Shown here: piece by piece, positions 51,994 through 60,486 of the stretch
How the letters are laid out: the number at the start of each line of letters is the position of its first letter
Numbering within the stretch: the first letter of the stretch is position 1
DNA from: Asanoa ferruginea
Lineage (GTDB): Bacteria > Actinomycetota > Actinomycetes > Mycobacteriales > Micromonosporaceae
Direction of reading: 5' to 3'
DNA length: 64,000 nt
NCBI RefSeq assembly: GCF_003387075.1
Contig: NZ_QUMQ01000001.1
Span: forward strand, 3,782,001 to 3,846,000
Notes under the pieces: model-generated
Told to the model about the DNA's origin: nothing
Databases searched by the model: none
What the model saw: the letters and a program-made list of their open reading frames with translations, nothing else
Position numbers and translations under genes: made by a program

Positions 51994-52031
51994 GAAACGG
52001 TCGGTCAACGACGGGGAAACGGCTGGGCAAC
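51994..52031 (+). promoter_or_regulatory. GlnR-type nitrogen operator upstream of urtA
   Basis: Four half-sites recur every 11 bases: GAAAC (51994), TCAAC (52005), GAAAC (52016) and GCAAC (52027). A fifth, CTAAC, stands at 51972, exactly 22 bases before the first. This alternation and spacing is the actinobacterial GlnR box (GTnAC-N6-GaAAC repeated). It ends 45 bases before the urtA start, suitable for activation under nitrogen limitation. The downstream candidate -10 (GATATT, 52045-52050) has no -35, as expected for an activator-dependent promoter. Confidence 0.78.
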
Positions 52032-52076
52032 GGCCAGGCCCGACGATATTGATTCCCGTTGACGCATGGAGGATCG

Positions 52077-53327
52077 ATGCTTGCTGATCATGGGCGCCGG
52101 CGTACGTCCGGCGCGTTGGCAGTGTTCCTCACCGCGACGCTGGCTCTGGCCGGCTGTGGCAGCAAGACCGGCCAGAATGAGTCAACCGCTGGGGCCAGCG
52201 TGGACACCTCCGGCGACACCGTCAAGGTAGGCCTGCTCAACTCGCTGTCCGGCACCATGGCGATCAGCGAGGTCACCGTCCGCGACGCCATCCTGCTCGC
52301 TGTCGACGAGATCAACGCGGCCGGTGGGGTGCTGAAGAAGAAGATCGAGCCCATCAGCGAGGACGGAGCGTCGGACTGGCCGACCTTCGCCGAGAAGGCC
52401 GAGAAGCTCATCAAGGAGAACGGCGTCGCCGCCGTGTTCGGCTGCTGGACCTCGGCCAGCCGCAAGGCGGTCAAGCCGGTGTTCGAGGAGAACAAGTCGC
52501 TGCTGTTCTACCCCGTGCAGTATGAGGGGCTCGAGCAGTCGCCCTACATCTTCTACACCGGGGCGACGACCAACCAGCAGATCGTGCCGGGGCTCGACTA
52601 TCTCAAGTCGCAGGGCAAGTCGACGGTCTACCTGGTGGGCAGCGACTACGTCTTCCCGCGGACCGCCAACAAGATCATCAAGGCGTACGCCGAAGCGAAC
52701 GGGATGACCGTGCTCGGTGAGGACTACGCGCCGCTGGGCTCCACCGAGTTCGGCACGATCGTCAACAAGGTCAAGGCGTCCAAGGCCGCCGCCGTCTTCA
52801 ACACGCTCAACGGCGACAGCAACGTGGCCTTCTTCAAGGAATACAAGTCGGCCGGGCTGACCGCGGCCGGCATGCCGGTGGTCTCCGTGTCGATCGCCGA
52901 GGAAGAGGTCAAGAGCATCGGCACGCAGTATCTCGCCGACCAACTGACCGCGTGGAACTACTACCAGACCACTCCCGGCGCGGCCAACCAGAAGTTCGTC
53001 GCCGCCTACAAGGCGAAGTACGGCGCCGACAAGCCGACCAGCGACCCCATGGAGGCCGCGTACGTATCGGTCTATCTGTGGAAGGCGATGGTCGAGAAGG
53101 CCGGCTCGTTCGAGGTCGAGAAGGTCAAGGCCGCCGCCGACGGGGTCACCTACGACGCGCCCGAGGGATCGGTGAAGGTGGACGGGCCGACCCAGCACAT
53201 CTACAAGACCGCGCGGATCGGCAAGGTCGGCGCCGACGGCCTGATCACCGAGGTGTGGAACTCCGGCTCGCCGCTCAAGCCGGACCCCTACCTCAAGGGC
53301 TACCCGTGGGCGACGGGCCTGTCCTGA
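52077..53327 (+). CDS. urtA: Urea ABC transporter substrate-binding lipoprotein UrtA
   Basis: About 416 residues. The lipoprotein signal with lipobox LAGC (Cys 27) anchors it outside. The mature part carries UrtA-specific blocks: [58 protein letters not shown]-type pattern and [15 protein letters not shown]. It binds urea (or a short amide) and passes it to UrtBC. ATG 52077 has GGAGG at about 52068-52072; the TTG at 52059 in frame is less likely. It heads the five-gene operon urtABCDE, all genes overlapping, behind a GlnR-type box. Confidence 0.93.
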   Translation: MLADHGRRRTSGALAVFLTATLALAGCGSKTGQNESTAGASVDTSGDTVKVGLLNSLSGTMAISEVTVRDAILLAVDEINAAGGVLKKKIEPISEDGASDWPTFAEKAEKLIKENGVAAVFGCWTSASRKAVKPVFEENKSLLFYPVQYEGLEQSPYIFYTGATTNQQIVPGLDYLKSQGKSTVYLVGSDYVFPRTANKIIKAYAEANGMTVLGEDYAPLGSTEFGTIVNKVKASKAAAVFNTLNGDSNVAFFKEYKSAGLTAAGMPVVSVSIAEEEVKSIGTQYLADQLTAWNYYQTTPGAANQKFVAAYKAKYGADKPTSDPMEAAYVSVYLWKAMVEKAGSFEVEKVKAAADGVTYDAPEGSVKVDGPTQHIYKTARIGKVGADGLITEVWNSGSPLKPDPYLKGYPWATGLS

Positions 53328-54214
53328 TGACCGTCATCGTCAGTCAACTCTTCACCGGCGTCAGCATCGGGGCGGTGTTGCTGCTGATCGCGCTGGGCCT
53401 GTCGCTGACGTTCGGCCAGATGGGCGTCATCAACATGGCGCACGGCGAGTTCATCATGGCCGGTGCCTACACGGTCTACGTCCTACAGGGCGGGCTCGCC
53501 AGCGCTGGGCTGTCGCTGCTGGTCGCCCTGCCGGTGGCGTTCCTGGTCGCCGGCGCGATGGGTGCGGCCCTGGAATACCTGCTGATCCGCCGCCTCTACG
53601 CCCGCCCGCTGGACACCCTGCTGGTGACCTGGGGCGTGGCGCTGATCCTCCAGCAGTTGGCCCGCGACATCTTCGGCGCGCCCAACGTGCAGACCCGGGC
53701 GCCGGACTGGCTCACCGGCAACATCCCGGTGTTCGGTGACCTCGCGCTGTCGACCAACCGGCTGTTCATCCTGGGTCTGGCCATCCTCGCGGTGGTGGTG
53801 CTGACGCTGGTGCTGCGGCTCACCCCGCTGGGCCGGCGGATCCGCGCGGTGGTGCAGAACCGCGACCTCGCCGCGGTGTCCGGCATCCCGACGGCGCGGG
53901 TCGACCGGCTCACCTTCTTCATCGGGTCGGGCCTGGCCGGCGTCGCCGGGGTGGCGCTGACCCTGCTCGGCCCGATCGGCCCGACGATGGGCACCAACGT
54001 CATCATCGACGCGTTCCTGGTGGTCGTCGTCGGCGGCATCGGTCAGCTCAAGGGCAGTGTCATCGTCGCCTTCGTGCTCGGCACTCTCCAGTCCCTTGTG
54101 GAATACACCACCACGCTCAGCGTCGCCAAGGTGATCGTCTTCGTGGCGATCGTCGCGTTCCTCCAGTGGCGTCCGCAGGGCCTGTTCACGCTGCGCACCC
54201 GGAGCCTGGCATGA
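53327..54214 (+). CDS. urtB: Urea ABC transporter permease UrtB
   Basis: 295 residues with eight or so membrane helices of the branched-chain amino-acid permease type (LivH-like). UrtB markers are GQMGVINMAHGEFIMAGAY and FFIGSGLAGVAGVALTLLGPIGPTMG. It lacks the long periplasmic N-terminal domain of proteobacterial UrtB, as is normal in actinobacteria. It forms the channel with UrtC. ATG 53327 overlaps the urtA stop (TGATG), and its stop overlaps urtC (ATGA). Confidence 0.92.
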   Translation: MTVIVSQLFTGVSIGAVLLLIALGLSLTFGQMGVINMAHGEFIMAGAYTVYVLQGGLASAGLSLLVALPVAFLVAGAMGAALEYLLIRRLYARPLDTLLVTWGVALILQQLARDIFGAPNVQTRAPDWLTGNIPVFGDLALSTNRLFILGLAILAVVVLTLVLRLTPLGRRIRAVVQNRDLAAVSGIPTARVDRLTFFIGSGLAGVAGVALTLLGPIGPTMGTNVIIDAFLVVVVGGIGQLKGSVIVAFVLGTLQSLVEYTTTLSVAKVIVFVAIVAFLQWRPQGLFTLRTRSLA

Positions 54215-55332
54215 CCGCGACCGCCGACCGGCCGACCACCGCGACACTGCCGCCCGCGCCACCGCGGCGGCGGGAGCTCAGCGCGCCGGTCCGGGCCGCG
54301 ATCGGCTTCGCGGCCGGCGCACTGCTGCTGTTCGCGCTCGCGCCGGCGGTCCTGTCCGACTTCCGGTTGAGCCTGCTCGCCAAATACCTCTGCGTCGCGA
54401 TGGTCGCCGTGGGCATCGGCCTCGCGTGGGGTCGCGGCGGCCTGCTCACCCTCGGCCAGGGCGTCTTCTTCGGCCTCGGCGGCTATGCCATGGCGATGCA
54501 TATGAAGCTCGCCGACGCCGGGCCGGGCCAGATGCCCGACTTCATGCAGCTCTACGGCCAGCTCGACGCGTTGCCGTGGTGGTGGCGACCGTTCGCGAAC
54601 CCCTGGTTCGCGCTGCCGGCGACCGTGCTGCTGCCGATGCTGATCGCGTTCCTGCTCGGCTCGCTGGTGTTCCGCCGCCGGGTCCGCGGCGCCTACTTCG
54701 CGATCCTCAGCCAGGCACTGGCCGCCGCGCTGGTGATCTTCCTGATCGGCCAGCAGGGCACCACCGGCGGCACCAACGGCCTGACCGACTTCCAGGGCTT
54801 CTTCGGGTACGACCTGGACGACCCGGTCAACCAGCGGATGGTCTATTTCATCGTCGCCGCCGGCCTGCTCCTGCTGCTCGCCCTGGCGCGGCAGCTGATG
54901 CGCAGCCGATACGGCGAGCTGCTGGTCGCGGTGCGCGACGGCGAGGAGCGGGTGCGGTTCCTGGGCCACAACCCGGCGAACGTCAAGCTCGTCGCTTATG
55001 TGGTGGCCGCCGGCATGGCCGGCCTCGCCGGTGCGCTGTTCGTGCCGGCCGTCGGCATCATCAACCCGGCCCTGATCGGCGTCGTGCCGTCGATCGAGTT
55101 CGTGGTCGGTGTCGCCGTCGGTGGCCGGGCGGTGCTGCTCGGGCCGGTCCTCGGCGCGGTCGCGGTGGCCTGGGCCCGGACCAGCCTGTCCGAGGAGTTC
55201 CCGGCGGCGTGGACCTACCTGCAAGGGCTGTTGTTCGTGGTCGTCGTCGCGTTCCTGCCGGGCGGGCTGGCATCGCTGCCGGCCCTGGCCCGGCGCTGGC
55301 GCCGCGACCGGGGAGAGGAGGTCACCACGTGA
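54211..55332 (+). CDS. urtC: Urea ABC transporter permease UrtC
   Basis: 373 residues, LivM-like with about eight membrane helices. The marker GRGGLLTLGQGVFFGLGGYAMAMHMKL is the UrtC-specific helix-loop; the insert LADAGPGQMPDFMQLYGQLDALPWWW is also typical of UrtC and absent from amino-acid LivM proteins. This supports urea rather than branched-chain amino acids. The coupling loop RDGEERVRFLGHNPANVK contacts the ATPases. ATG 54211 overlaps the urtB stop, and the stop overlaps the GTG of urtD. Confidence 0.92.
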   Translation: MTATADRPTTATLPPAPPRRRELSAPVRAAIGFAAGALLLFALAPAVLSDFRLSLLAKYLCVAMVAVGIGLAWGRGGLLTLGQGVFFGLGGYAMAMHMKLADAGPGQMPDFMQLYGQLDALPWWWRPFANPWFALPATVLLPMLIAFLLGSLVFRRRVRGAYFAILSQALAAALVIFLIGQQGTTGGTNGLTDFQGFFGYDLDDPVNQRMVYFIVAAGLLLLLALARQLMRSRYGELLVAVRDGEERVRFLGHNPANVKLVAYVVAAGMAGLAGALFVPAVGIINPALIGVVPSIEFVVGVAVGGRAVLLGPVLGAVAVAWARTSLSEEFPAAWTYLQGLLFVVVVAFLPGGLASLPALARRWRRDRGEEVTT

Positions 55333-56084
55333 CCGGGCTGGAGATCCGTGGGCTGCGGGTGAGCTTCGACGGGTTCGTGGCCGTCGACGGGGTCGACCTG
55401 ACCGTGGCGCCGGGCGACATCAGGTTTCTGATCGGGCCCAACGGCGCGGGCAAGACCACCCTGGTCGACGCCGTCACCGGGTTGGTCAGGGCGACCGGTT
55501 CGGTCACCTTCGCCGGCCACGAGCTGCTCGGTCGGCCGGTGCACCGGATCGCGCGGTTGGGAGTCGGCCGCACCTTCCAGACGTCGTCGGTGTTCGAGAA
55601 CCTGTCGGTGCTTCAGAACCTCGACATCGCGGCGGGAGCCGGACGCGGCGCGTGGACGGTGCTGCGCCGCCGGCGGGTCGTGCCGGAAGCGGTCGAGCGG
55701 GCACTCGAGACGGTCGGGCTGACCGGCCGCCGGGACGCGCTGGCCGGCACCCTCGCACACGGCCACAAGCAGTGGCTGGAGATCGGCATGCTGCTCGTCC
55801 AAAACGTCGACCTGCTCCTGCTCGACGAGCCGGTGGCCGGGATGAGCCACGAGGAACGGGACGCGACCGGTGCGCTGCTGGCGTCGATCAGCGCCGACCG
55901 CACTGTCGTGGTCATCGAGCACGACATGGACTTCATGCGCAGCTTCGCCCGCACGGTCACGGTGCTGCACGCGGGCCGGGTGCTGAGCGAGGGGACGGTG
56001 GCGCAGGTGCAGGCGGATCCCCGCGTGCAGGAGGTCTACCTGGGCAGCTCGCCGGTCACGGCGACGGCCGGAGGTGCCGGATGA
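55329..56084 (+). CDS. urtD: Urea ABC transporter ATP-binding protein UrtD
   Basis: 251 residues of the LivG type. Walker A GPNGAGKT (36-43), Walker B LLLLDEP, and H-loop VIEHDMDF are intact. The usual LSGGQ signature is replaced by LAHGHKQWLEIGMLL, a sequence regular for UrtD. It powers the transporter with UrtE. GTG 55329 overlaps the urtC stop. The stop overlaps the ATG of urtE. Confidence 0.92.
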   Translation: MTGLEIRGLRVSFDGFVAVDGVDLTVAPGDIRFLIGPNGAGKTTLVDAVTGLVRATGSVTFAGHELLGRPVHRIARLGVGRTFQTSSVFENLSVLQNLDIAAGAGRGAWTVLRRRRVVPEAVERALETVGLTGRRDALAGTLAHGHKQWLEIGMLLVQNVDLLLLDEPVAGMSHEERDATGALLASISADRTVVVIEHDMDFMRSFARTVTVLHAGRVLSEGTVAQVQADPRVQEVYLGSSPVTATAGGAG

Positions 56085-56776
56085 TGCTGGAGATCGCCGA
56101 CGTCTCCTCGGGGTACGGGCGTACCTCTGTCCTGCATGGAGTGTCCGTCGCGGTCCCCGACGGCCGGATCTCGGCGCTGATGGGGCACAACGGCGCGGGC
56201 AAGAGCACCCTGCTGCGCACCGCGATCGGCCTGCTGCGCCCGCGGCACGGCACGGTCACGTTCGCCGGCGCCGACGTCACCCGGCTGGCGCCGCACGAGC
56301 GGGTGGCCCGGGGGATGGGCTACGTGCCGCAGGGCCAGCAGTGCTTCCCGCACCTGACGACGGCGGAGAATCTGCGGCTGGTCGCCGACACCCGGCGTGG
56401 CGGGCTGTCGGCGATGGCCGACGCCGTCGACCTGTTTCCGGCGCTGGGCCCGCTGATGTCGCGGCGGGCCGGCCTGCTCTCCGGCGGGCAGCGCCAGCAA
56501 CTCGCGATCGCCCGCGCACTCGTCACCGGGCCGCGGCTGTTGCTGCTCGACGAACCGACCGAGGGCATCCAGCCGTCGGTGGTGGCCGAGATCGAGCGGG
56601 CGATCCTGGAGATCAGCCGGGCCAACGGCATCTCGTTCCTGCTGGTCGAGCAGCACGTGGGCTTCGCCGTGCGGGCCGCCGACCGCTATTACGTGCTGGA
56701 GTCGGGCCGGGTCACCTCGCAGGGTGCGGGCGGCCAGGAAGCGGAGGCGTCGGTGCGGGCGGCGCTGGCGGTGTGA
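56081..56776 (+). CDS. urtE: Urea ABC transporter ATP-binding protein UrtE
   Basis: 231 residues of the LivF type with GHNGAGKST (Walker A), QGQQCFPHLTTAENL (the Q-loop followed by the UrtE-specific FP-LT-EN block), LSGGQRQQLAIARAL and LLLLDEPTEGIQPS. It pairs with UrtD as the second ATPase. ATG 56081 overlaps the urtD stop; ATG 56084 is also possible. The stop is 3 bases from the convergent beta-helix gene. Urease genes do not follow, so imported urea must be split by enzymes encoded elsewhere. Confidence 0.92.
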   Translation: MMLEIADVSSGYGRTSVLHGVSVAVPDGRISALMGHNGAGKSTLLRTAIGLLRPRHGTVTFAGADVTRLAPHERVARGMGYVPQGQQCFPHLTTAENLRLVADTRRGGLSAMADAVDLFPALGPLMSRRAGLLSGGQRQQLAIARALVTGPRLLLLDEPTEGIQPSVVAEIERAILEISRANGISFLLVEQHVGFAVRAADRYYVLESGRVTSQGAGGQEAEASVRAALAV

Positions 56777-56779
56777 GCG

Positions 56780-57766
56780 TCAGCGGTCGGTGACGGGCCG
56801 TTTGTCGTCGGCGTAGACGTTGGTGTCGGCCCAGGAGATGCCCGGCAGGTCGGGGTGTGCGACCACGCCGTAGCGGAAGTCGCGGCCGAAGACGTTGCGG
56901 CGGAACGTGACCGCCTGGGCCTTCAGGTCGTCGCGGATGCCGACCGAATAGTTGCCGCCGTTGCAATAGTTGTCTTCGACGACCAGGTCGCGCACCACCG
57001 GAGACGTGGTCGAGCCGAGCATGATGCAGGCGTTGAGCGGGTCGTTGGCCGCCTTGTTGTAGGGCTCCAGGCGGTTGTGCTTGACCACGATGGCGGTGCC
57101 GCCGGTCGTCTGGAGCGCGTCGTTGTGCGAGTCGTCGAGGCGGGCCAGGTCGTGGATCCACGAGTCGACCACGGTCGTCTTGTTGCCCAGCCGCGGTCCG
57201 TCGACGACGTTGTGCACGTTGACCCGGCGCAGCGTGTAGTTGTCGCAGCAGACGGCCGTCGAGTTGACGCCGCTGCCGTCGATCTCGACATCTTCGACGA
57301 CCAGGTTTTCCGTGGTGTCGAAGGTGCGGATCGCCCAGGTCTTGCGGTCGCAGGTGATGCGCGACTGGCGGATCGTCACGTTGCGGGCGTGCACGTCGAC
57401 GCAGCCCTCGATGTCGAGGCCGGTCACCACCTCGCCGTCGGTGACCAGGTCGAGGCTCTCGGCCTTGGTCAGCGCGGTGCCCTTGGGCACACCCGTGTTG
57501 CCGGCGTCGGGCCAGGCCGTCGGGATCGCGCCGTTGGCGTCGACCAACGCGCCGGGCGACGCCCCGGCGGCGCTGGCACCGGTGGCCGGTGCCACTGTCT
57601 CGTCGGACGGCAGGACCCAGGTGGCCACCAGAGCACCGATCAGCAGGACGGACAGCACGCCGAGGGCGATCGCGATCGGGAGGCGCCAGCGCTTGCGCCA
57701 GGACGGCCTGGGCGGGGGGTCTTCCGGGCCACGCACCCGCGCGACGCCGACGGCGGTGTTGGACAC
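56780..57766 (-). CDS. Membrane-anchored right-handed beta-helix protein
   Basis: About 328 residues. After a basic N-terminus (RKRWRLP) there is one hydrophobic helix (about 32-52, IAIALGVLSVLLIGALVATWV), then an Ala/Gly linker and a parallel beta-helix domain of about 260 residues with repeated V-T-I-R, V-V-E-D-V-E and N-H-type turns (NLVVEDVEIDGS, DNYTLRRVNVHNV). It should face outside. Such domains bind or cleave polysaccharides, but no catalytic residues can be named. GTG 57766 is preferred because GGGGGAA lies 5 to 11 bases before it. Its stop is 3 bases from urtE. It may also be read from the AI-2E-like gene upstream. Confidence 0.8.
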   Translation of the reverse strand: MSNTAVGVARVRGPEDPPPRPSWRKRWRLPIAIALGVLSVLLIGALVATWVLPSDETVAPATGASAAGASPGALVDANGAIPTAWPDAGNTGVPKGTALTKAESLDLVTDGEVVTGLDIEGCVDVHARNVTIRQSRITCDRKTWAIRTFDTTENLVVEDVEIDGSGVNSTAVCCDNYTLRRVNVHNVVDGPRLGNKTTVVDSWIHDLARLDDSHNDALQTTGGTAIVVKHNRLEPYNKAANDPLNACIMLGSTTSPVVRDLVVEDNYCNGGNYSVGIRDDLKAQAVTFRRNVFGRDFRYGVVAHPDLPGISWADTNVYADDKRPVTDR

Positions 57767-57829
57767 GATTCCCCCAGATGTCGCGCGGCACGGCACCGAT
57801 GACGGCGCCGCCGGGCTGCGAACGTCCCG

Positions 57830-57859
57830 ACGTTACAAGGCGCGGTCGCGAGGTCACAA
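57830..57859 (-). promoter_or_regulatory. Candidate promoter of the beta-helix gene
   Basis: On the minus strand TTGTGA (-35, 57854-57859) and TAACGT (-10, 57830-57835) are separated by 18 bases. The -10 begins in the 10-mer CTTGTAACGT, which recurs upstream of the next minus-strand gene at 59066-59075. The 64 bases to the start GTG leave a short leader. Confidence 0.35.
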
Positions 57860-57885
57860 CCCCAGCGCGGCTCCGTTGTGGATAA

Positions 57886-59034
57886 CTAGCGGGCTTCCTG
57901 CCTGGGCATTACCACTTCGCGGACGATGAGCTGGACGGCCGCCACCGCCGGGATCGCGACCAGCGCGCCGAGCACGCCGAACAGGCCGACGCCGACCAGC
58001 GCCGCCACGATCGCGGCCACGTCGCTGACCTTCACCGACTTGCGCATCACCTTCGGGTAGATCAGGTAGTTCTCCACCTGCTGGTAGACGAGGAAGAACA
58101 CCGCGGCCGCGATGCCGATCGTCAGCGAGTCGGCGAACGCGACAACCGTGACGATCACCGCGCCGATGGTCGCGCCGATCTGCGGGATCAGGTCACAGAC
58201 CGCGACCACCACGGCGAGCGCGAACGGGTAGGCCAGGCCGACGATCATCGCGAACACGAAGGCGCTGATGCCGGCCAGGACCGCGATCGCCAGGGCGCCG
58301 ACGATGTAGGCGCCGACCTTGGCGAGGATCTCGTCGGTAAGCAGCTGGACCCGGCCACGGCGGGACCGTGGCACGAGTGCGTAGGCGGCGCTCTTCATCT
58401 TGTCGAACGACGCCATGAAATAGATGGTCAGCACCAGCACGGTGAGCACCTGGAACAGGGTGCCGAAGATCAGCTTGGCACCGCCGAAGACGCCGCCCAG
58501 CGCCCGGCTGAAGGTCTCCGGGCTGGCCAGCGACTTGGCCCGCTCGACCAGGTCGAACTGGCCGACCAGGTCGTTGATGGTGGCGTTGCGTTGCAGCGTC
58601 TCGATGTAGCCGGGCGCCGCCGCGATGAAGTCGCCCACCTGCGTGACCAGCGGGGGCACCAGCGCGCCGATCGCGCCGCCCAGCACGAGCACCAGCGCGA
58701 GCGCGACGATGGTCACCGCGCCGCCGCGCGGGACGCCCCACTTGCGCAGCCGGACCACCGCCGGGTTGAGGCCGATGGCCAGGAACAGCGCGATGAAGAT
58801 CAGGATCAGGATGCTGAAGGCGTTGCGGACGGCCAGATAGCTCGCGTAGGCCAGGACCAGCCCGAGCCCGCCGAACAAACCCAGCAGGAACGGGCTGCGC
58901 CGGAACGGCCGGCCCGGCTGGCCGAAGGGCGACTCGTCGTCTTCGGCCGTGCGCGGCTTCGGGACCGGCTCTGCCTCGGCCACCAGGCCGTCGGGTTCGT
59001 CGGTCGTCGGAGTCGGATCATCGACGCTGCTCAC
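57886..59034 (-). CDS. AI-2E family transporter (PerM/TqsA-like permease)
   Basis: About 382 residues with an acidic, Pro-rich N-terminal cytosolic segment and about eight membrane helices. The family blocks are ILILIFIALFLAIGLNPAVVRLRKWGVPRGGAV, the large external helical region (about 140-210), and the C-terminal YQQVENYLIYPKVMRKSVKVSD with FGVLGALVAIPAVAAVQLI. Members export small signals or ions; the autoinducer name is historical and the substrate is not known. GTG 59034 has AAGGGG at good spacing and removes the unlikely first 11 residues of the longer frame. A hairpin terminator of the metallophosphoesterase gene precedes its promoter region. Confidence 0.87.
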   Translation of the reverse strand: MSSVDDPTPTTDEPDGLVAEAEPVPKPRTAEDDESPFGQPGRPFRRSPFLLGLFGGLGLVLAYASYLAVRNAFSILILIFIALFLAIGLNPAVVRLRKWGVPRGGAVTIVALALVLVLGGAIGALVPPLVTQVGDFIAAAPGYIETLQRNATINDLVGQFDLVERAKSLASPETFSRALGGVFGGAKLIFGTLFQVLTVLVLTIYFMASFDKMKSAAYALVPRSRRGRVQLLTDEILAKVGAYIVGALAIAVLAGISAFVFAMIVGLAYPFALAVVVAVCDLIPQIGATIGAVIVTVVAFADSLTIGIAAAVFFLVYQQVENYLIYPKVMRKSVKVSDVAAIVAALVGVGLFGVLGALVAIPAVAAVQLIVREVVMPRQEAR

Positions 59035-59076
59035 CTGGCACCCCTTTCCACCCGCCAGGCCCGGCACGTTACAAGA

Positions 59077-59108
59077 CCGGTGCGACGGTCGTGCGACCGC
59101 CGCACCGG
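59077..59108 (-). terminator. Strong hairpin terminator of the metallophosphoesterase gene
   Basis: CCGGTGCG (59077-59084) pairs with CGCACCGG (59101-59108). The inner arms CGGTCG and CGACCG pair as well, leaving a two-base loop and one A-C mismatch: about 15 paired positions. It begins 15 bases after the stop on the minus strand. Confidence 0.7.
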
Positions 59109-59123
59109 CTCAGGCTCGAGCGA

Positions 59124-60467
59124 TCAGCGTACGACGCCGATACCCGAGATCGTCCTGTCGTACTCGGTGAAGGTCTGGTTGTTGAATGGCCCGTAGATCC
59201 AGGTGTGCAGCGACTCGGCGGCCGTGTCGATCTCGACCAGGCGCACCGGGTTGGTGGTGTTCGAGTGGAACGTCTGTAGGAACGAGTAGATCTTGTTGCC
59301 GTGCACCCCGGTGTCGACCCGGCTGCCGGCGACGCCGACGTGACCGGAGAACACGAACCGGATGTTGGCGTACTGCTTGATCAGGTTGTCGAAGAGATAC
59401 TGCGGGCTGGTCGCGCCGTATGACGCGCTCTGCTCGATGTTGCCGTTGCCGTCGATAAAGTCGTGCGTGACGACGATGACGTTGCTGTGCGGGTTGGCGG
59501 CCACGACGTTCTTGGCCCAGTTGACCGCCTCGACCCGCGGCCACAGCTCGAGCGTCAGCACCAGCCACTGCGCGCCGCCGGCCGAGAAGGTCGAGTAGTT
59601 GTTGTCGACCTTGCCGGCCTCGAACTGGCCGCTGACCGCGCGATACTGGCCCGCGGTGAAGTAGCTGTTGAAGACGGTGGTGTCGCGGACCAGCTCGCGC
59701 GTGTGCGCCGGGTCGCGGGCCGAACCGCCGACGCCGGTCGCCTGGGTGTCGTGGTTGCCGATCGCGAGGGAGTAGGGGATGCCCGCGGTCTCCACCGGGC
59801 GCATCGCGTTGCGGGCGACCACATACTGCGAGTGATCGGGCGTGTCCCAGTTGACCACGTCGCCGGACGAGGCGACGAACCGCAGGTCGAGCGCCGAGCG
59901 GTTGTTGACCAGCCAGTTGGTGCGGTTGAGGAACCGAGTGTCGGAGGCGTTCAACACCTCCTGCTGGGTGTCGGGCATGACGGCGAAGGTGAACTTCGTG
60001 TCAGTGACGACATTTTCCATTTTGGCGTACGAGATGTGCACGTTGCGGTCACACGCCGACGAGCTGAAGTCGTTGACGAACTGGATTTTCACCGCGTGTG
60101 TGCCGGCCGCCAACGCCGGCCCGACCGGATAGGTGCCGTACTGCGTCGCGCTGACGATCGTCGTGCTGCCGACCACCGTGCCGTCGACGGTGACCTGCAC
60201 CGTCGGCCAGCCCTGGCAGTTGTCGCCGATCGCGCCGATCTGCACCCGGCCGGAGCCGGTGATCATCGTGGTGGCGTAGCTCGTGTTGCCCCACAGCGAG
60301 GCGTGCACCCCGGATGCCGGCTTGGGCATGCCGGTCGCCGTGCGCAGGGCGCCGTTGACAACGGTGAACTGGGGCGGTTCGGCCGCGTGGGCCGGGGCGG
60401 TTACCGCCGTCGACAGGACGCTCGCGATGACCATCGCGAACGCCAGCCTGGTCCTACTGACCCGCAT
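59124..60467 (-). CDS. Secreted metallophosphoesterase with carbohydrate-binding domain
   Basis: About 447 residues. A signal peptide (about 1-30, ending TAPAHA) leads to a beta-sandwich resembling calcium-dependent xylan-binding modules (GVHASLWGNTSYATTMITGSGRVQIGA-type pattern, about 50-150). The calcineurin-like phosphoesterase domain follows with MPDTQ, SSGDVVNWD, GNHD, VVTHDF and FSGHVG, the five metal/phosphate-binding blocks (first His replaced by Gln, as in this subgroup). It should hydrolyse phosphoesters outside the cell. ATG 60467 has GGAGGAA upstream and keeps the signal peptide; upstream in-frame starts add a non-signal stretch. An 18-base perfect palindrome lies 20 bases before it. 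Confidence 0.85.
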   Translation of the reverse strand: MRVSRTRLAFAMVIASVLSTAVTAPAHAAEPPQFTVVNGALRTATGMPKPASGVHASLWGNTSYATTMITGSGRVQIGAIGDNCQGWPTVQVTVDGTVVGSTTIVSATQYGTYPVGPALAAGTHAVKIQFVNDFSSSACDRNVHISYAKMENVVTDTKFTFAVMPDTQQEVLNASDTRFLNRTNWLVNNRSALDLRFVASSGDVVNWDTPDHSQYVVARNAMRPVETAGIPYSLAIGNHDTQATGVGGSARDPAHTRELVRDTTVFNSYFTAGQYRAVSGQFEAGKVDNNYSTFSAGGAQWLVLTLELWPRVEAVNWAKNVVAANPHSNVIVVTHDFIDGNGNIEQSASYGATSPQYLFDNLIKQYANIRFVFSGHVGVAGSRVDTGVHGNKIYSFLQTFHSNTTNPVRLVEIDTAAESLHTWIYGPFNNQTFTEYDRTISGIGVVR

Positions 60468-60486
60468 TGTCGGTTCCTCCATGCAT

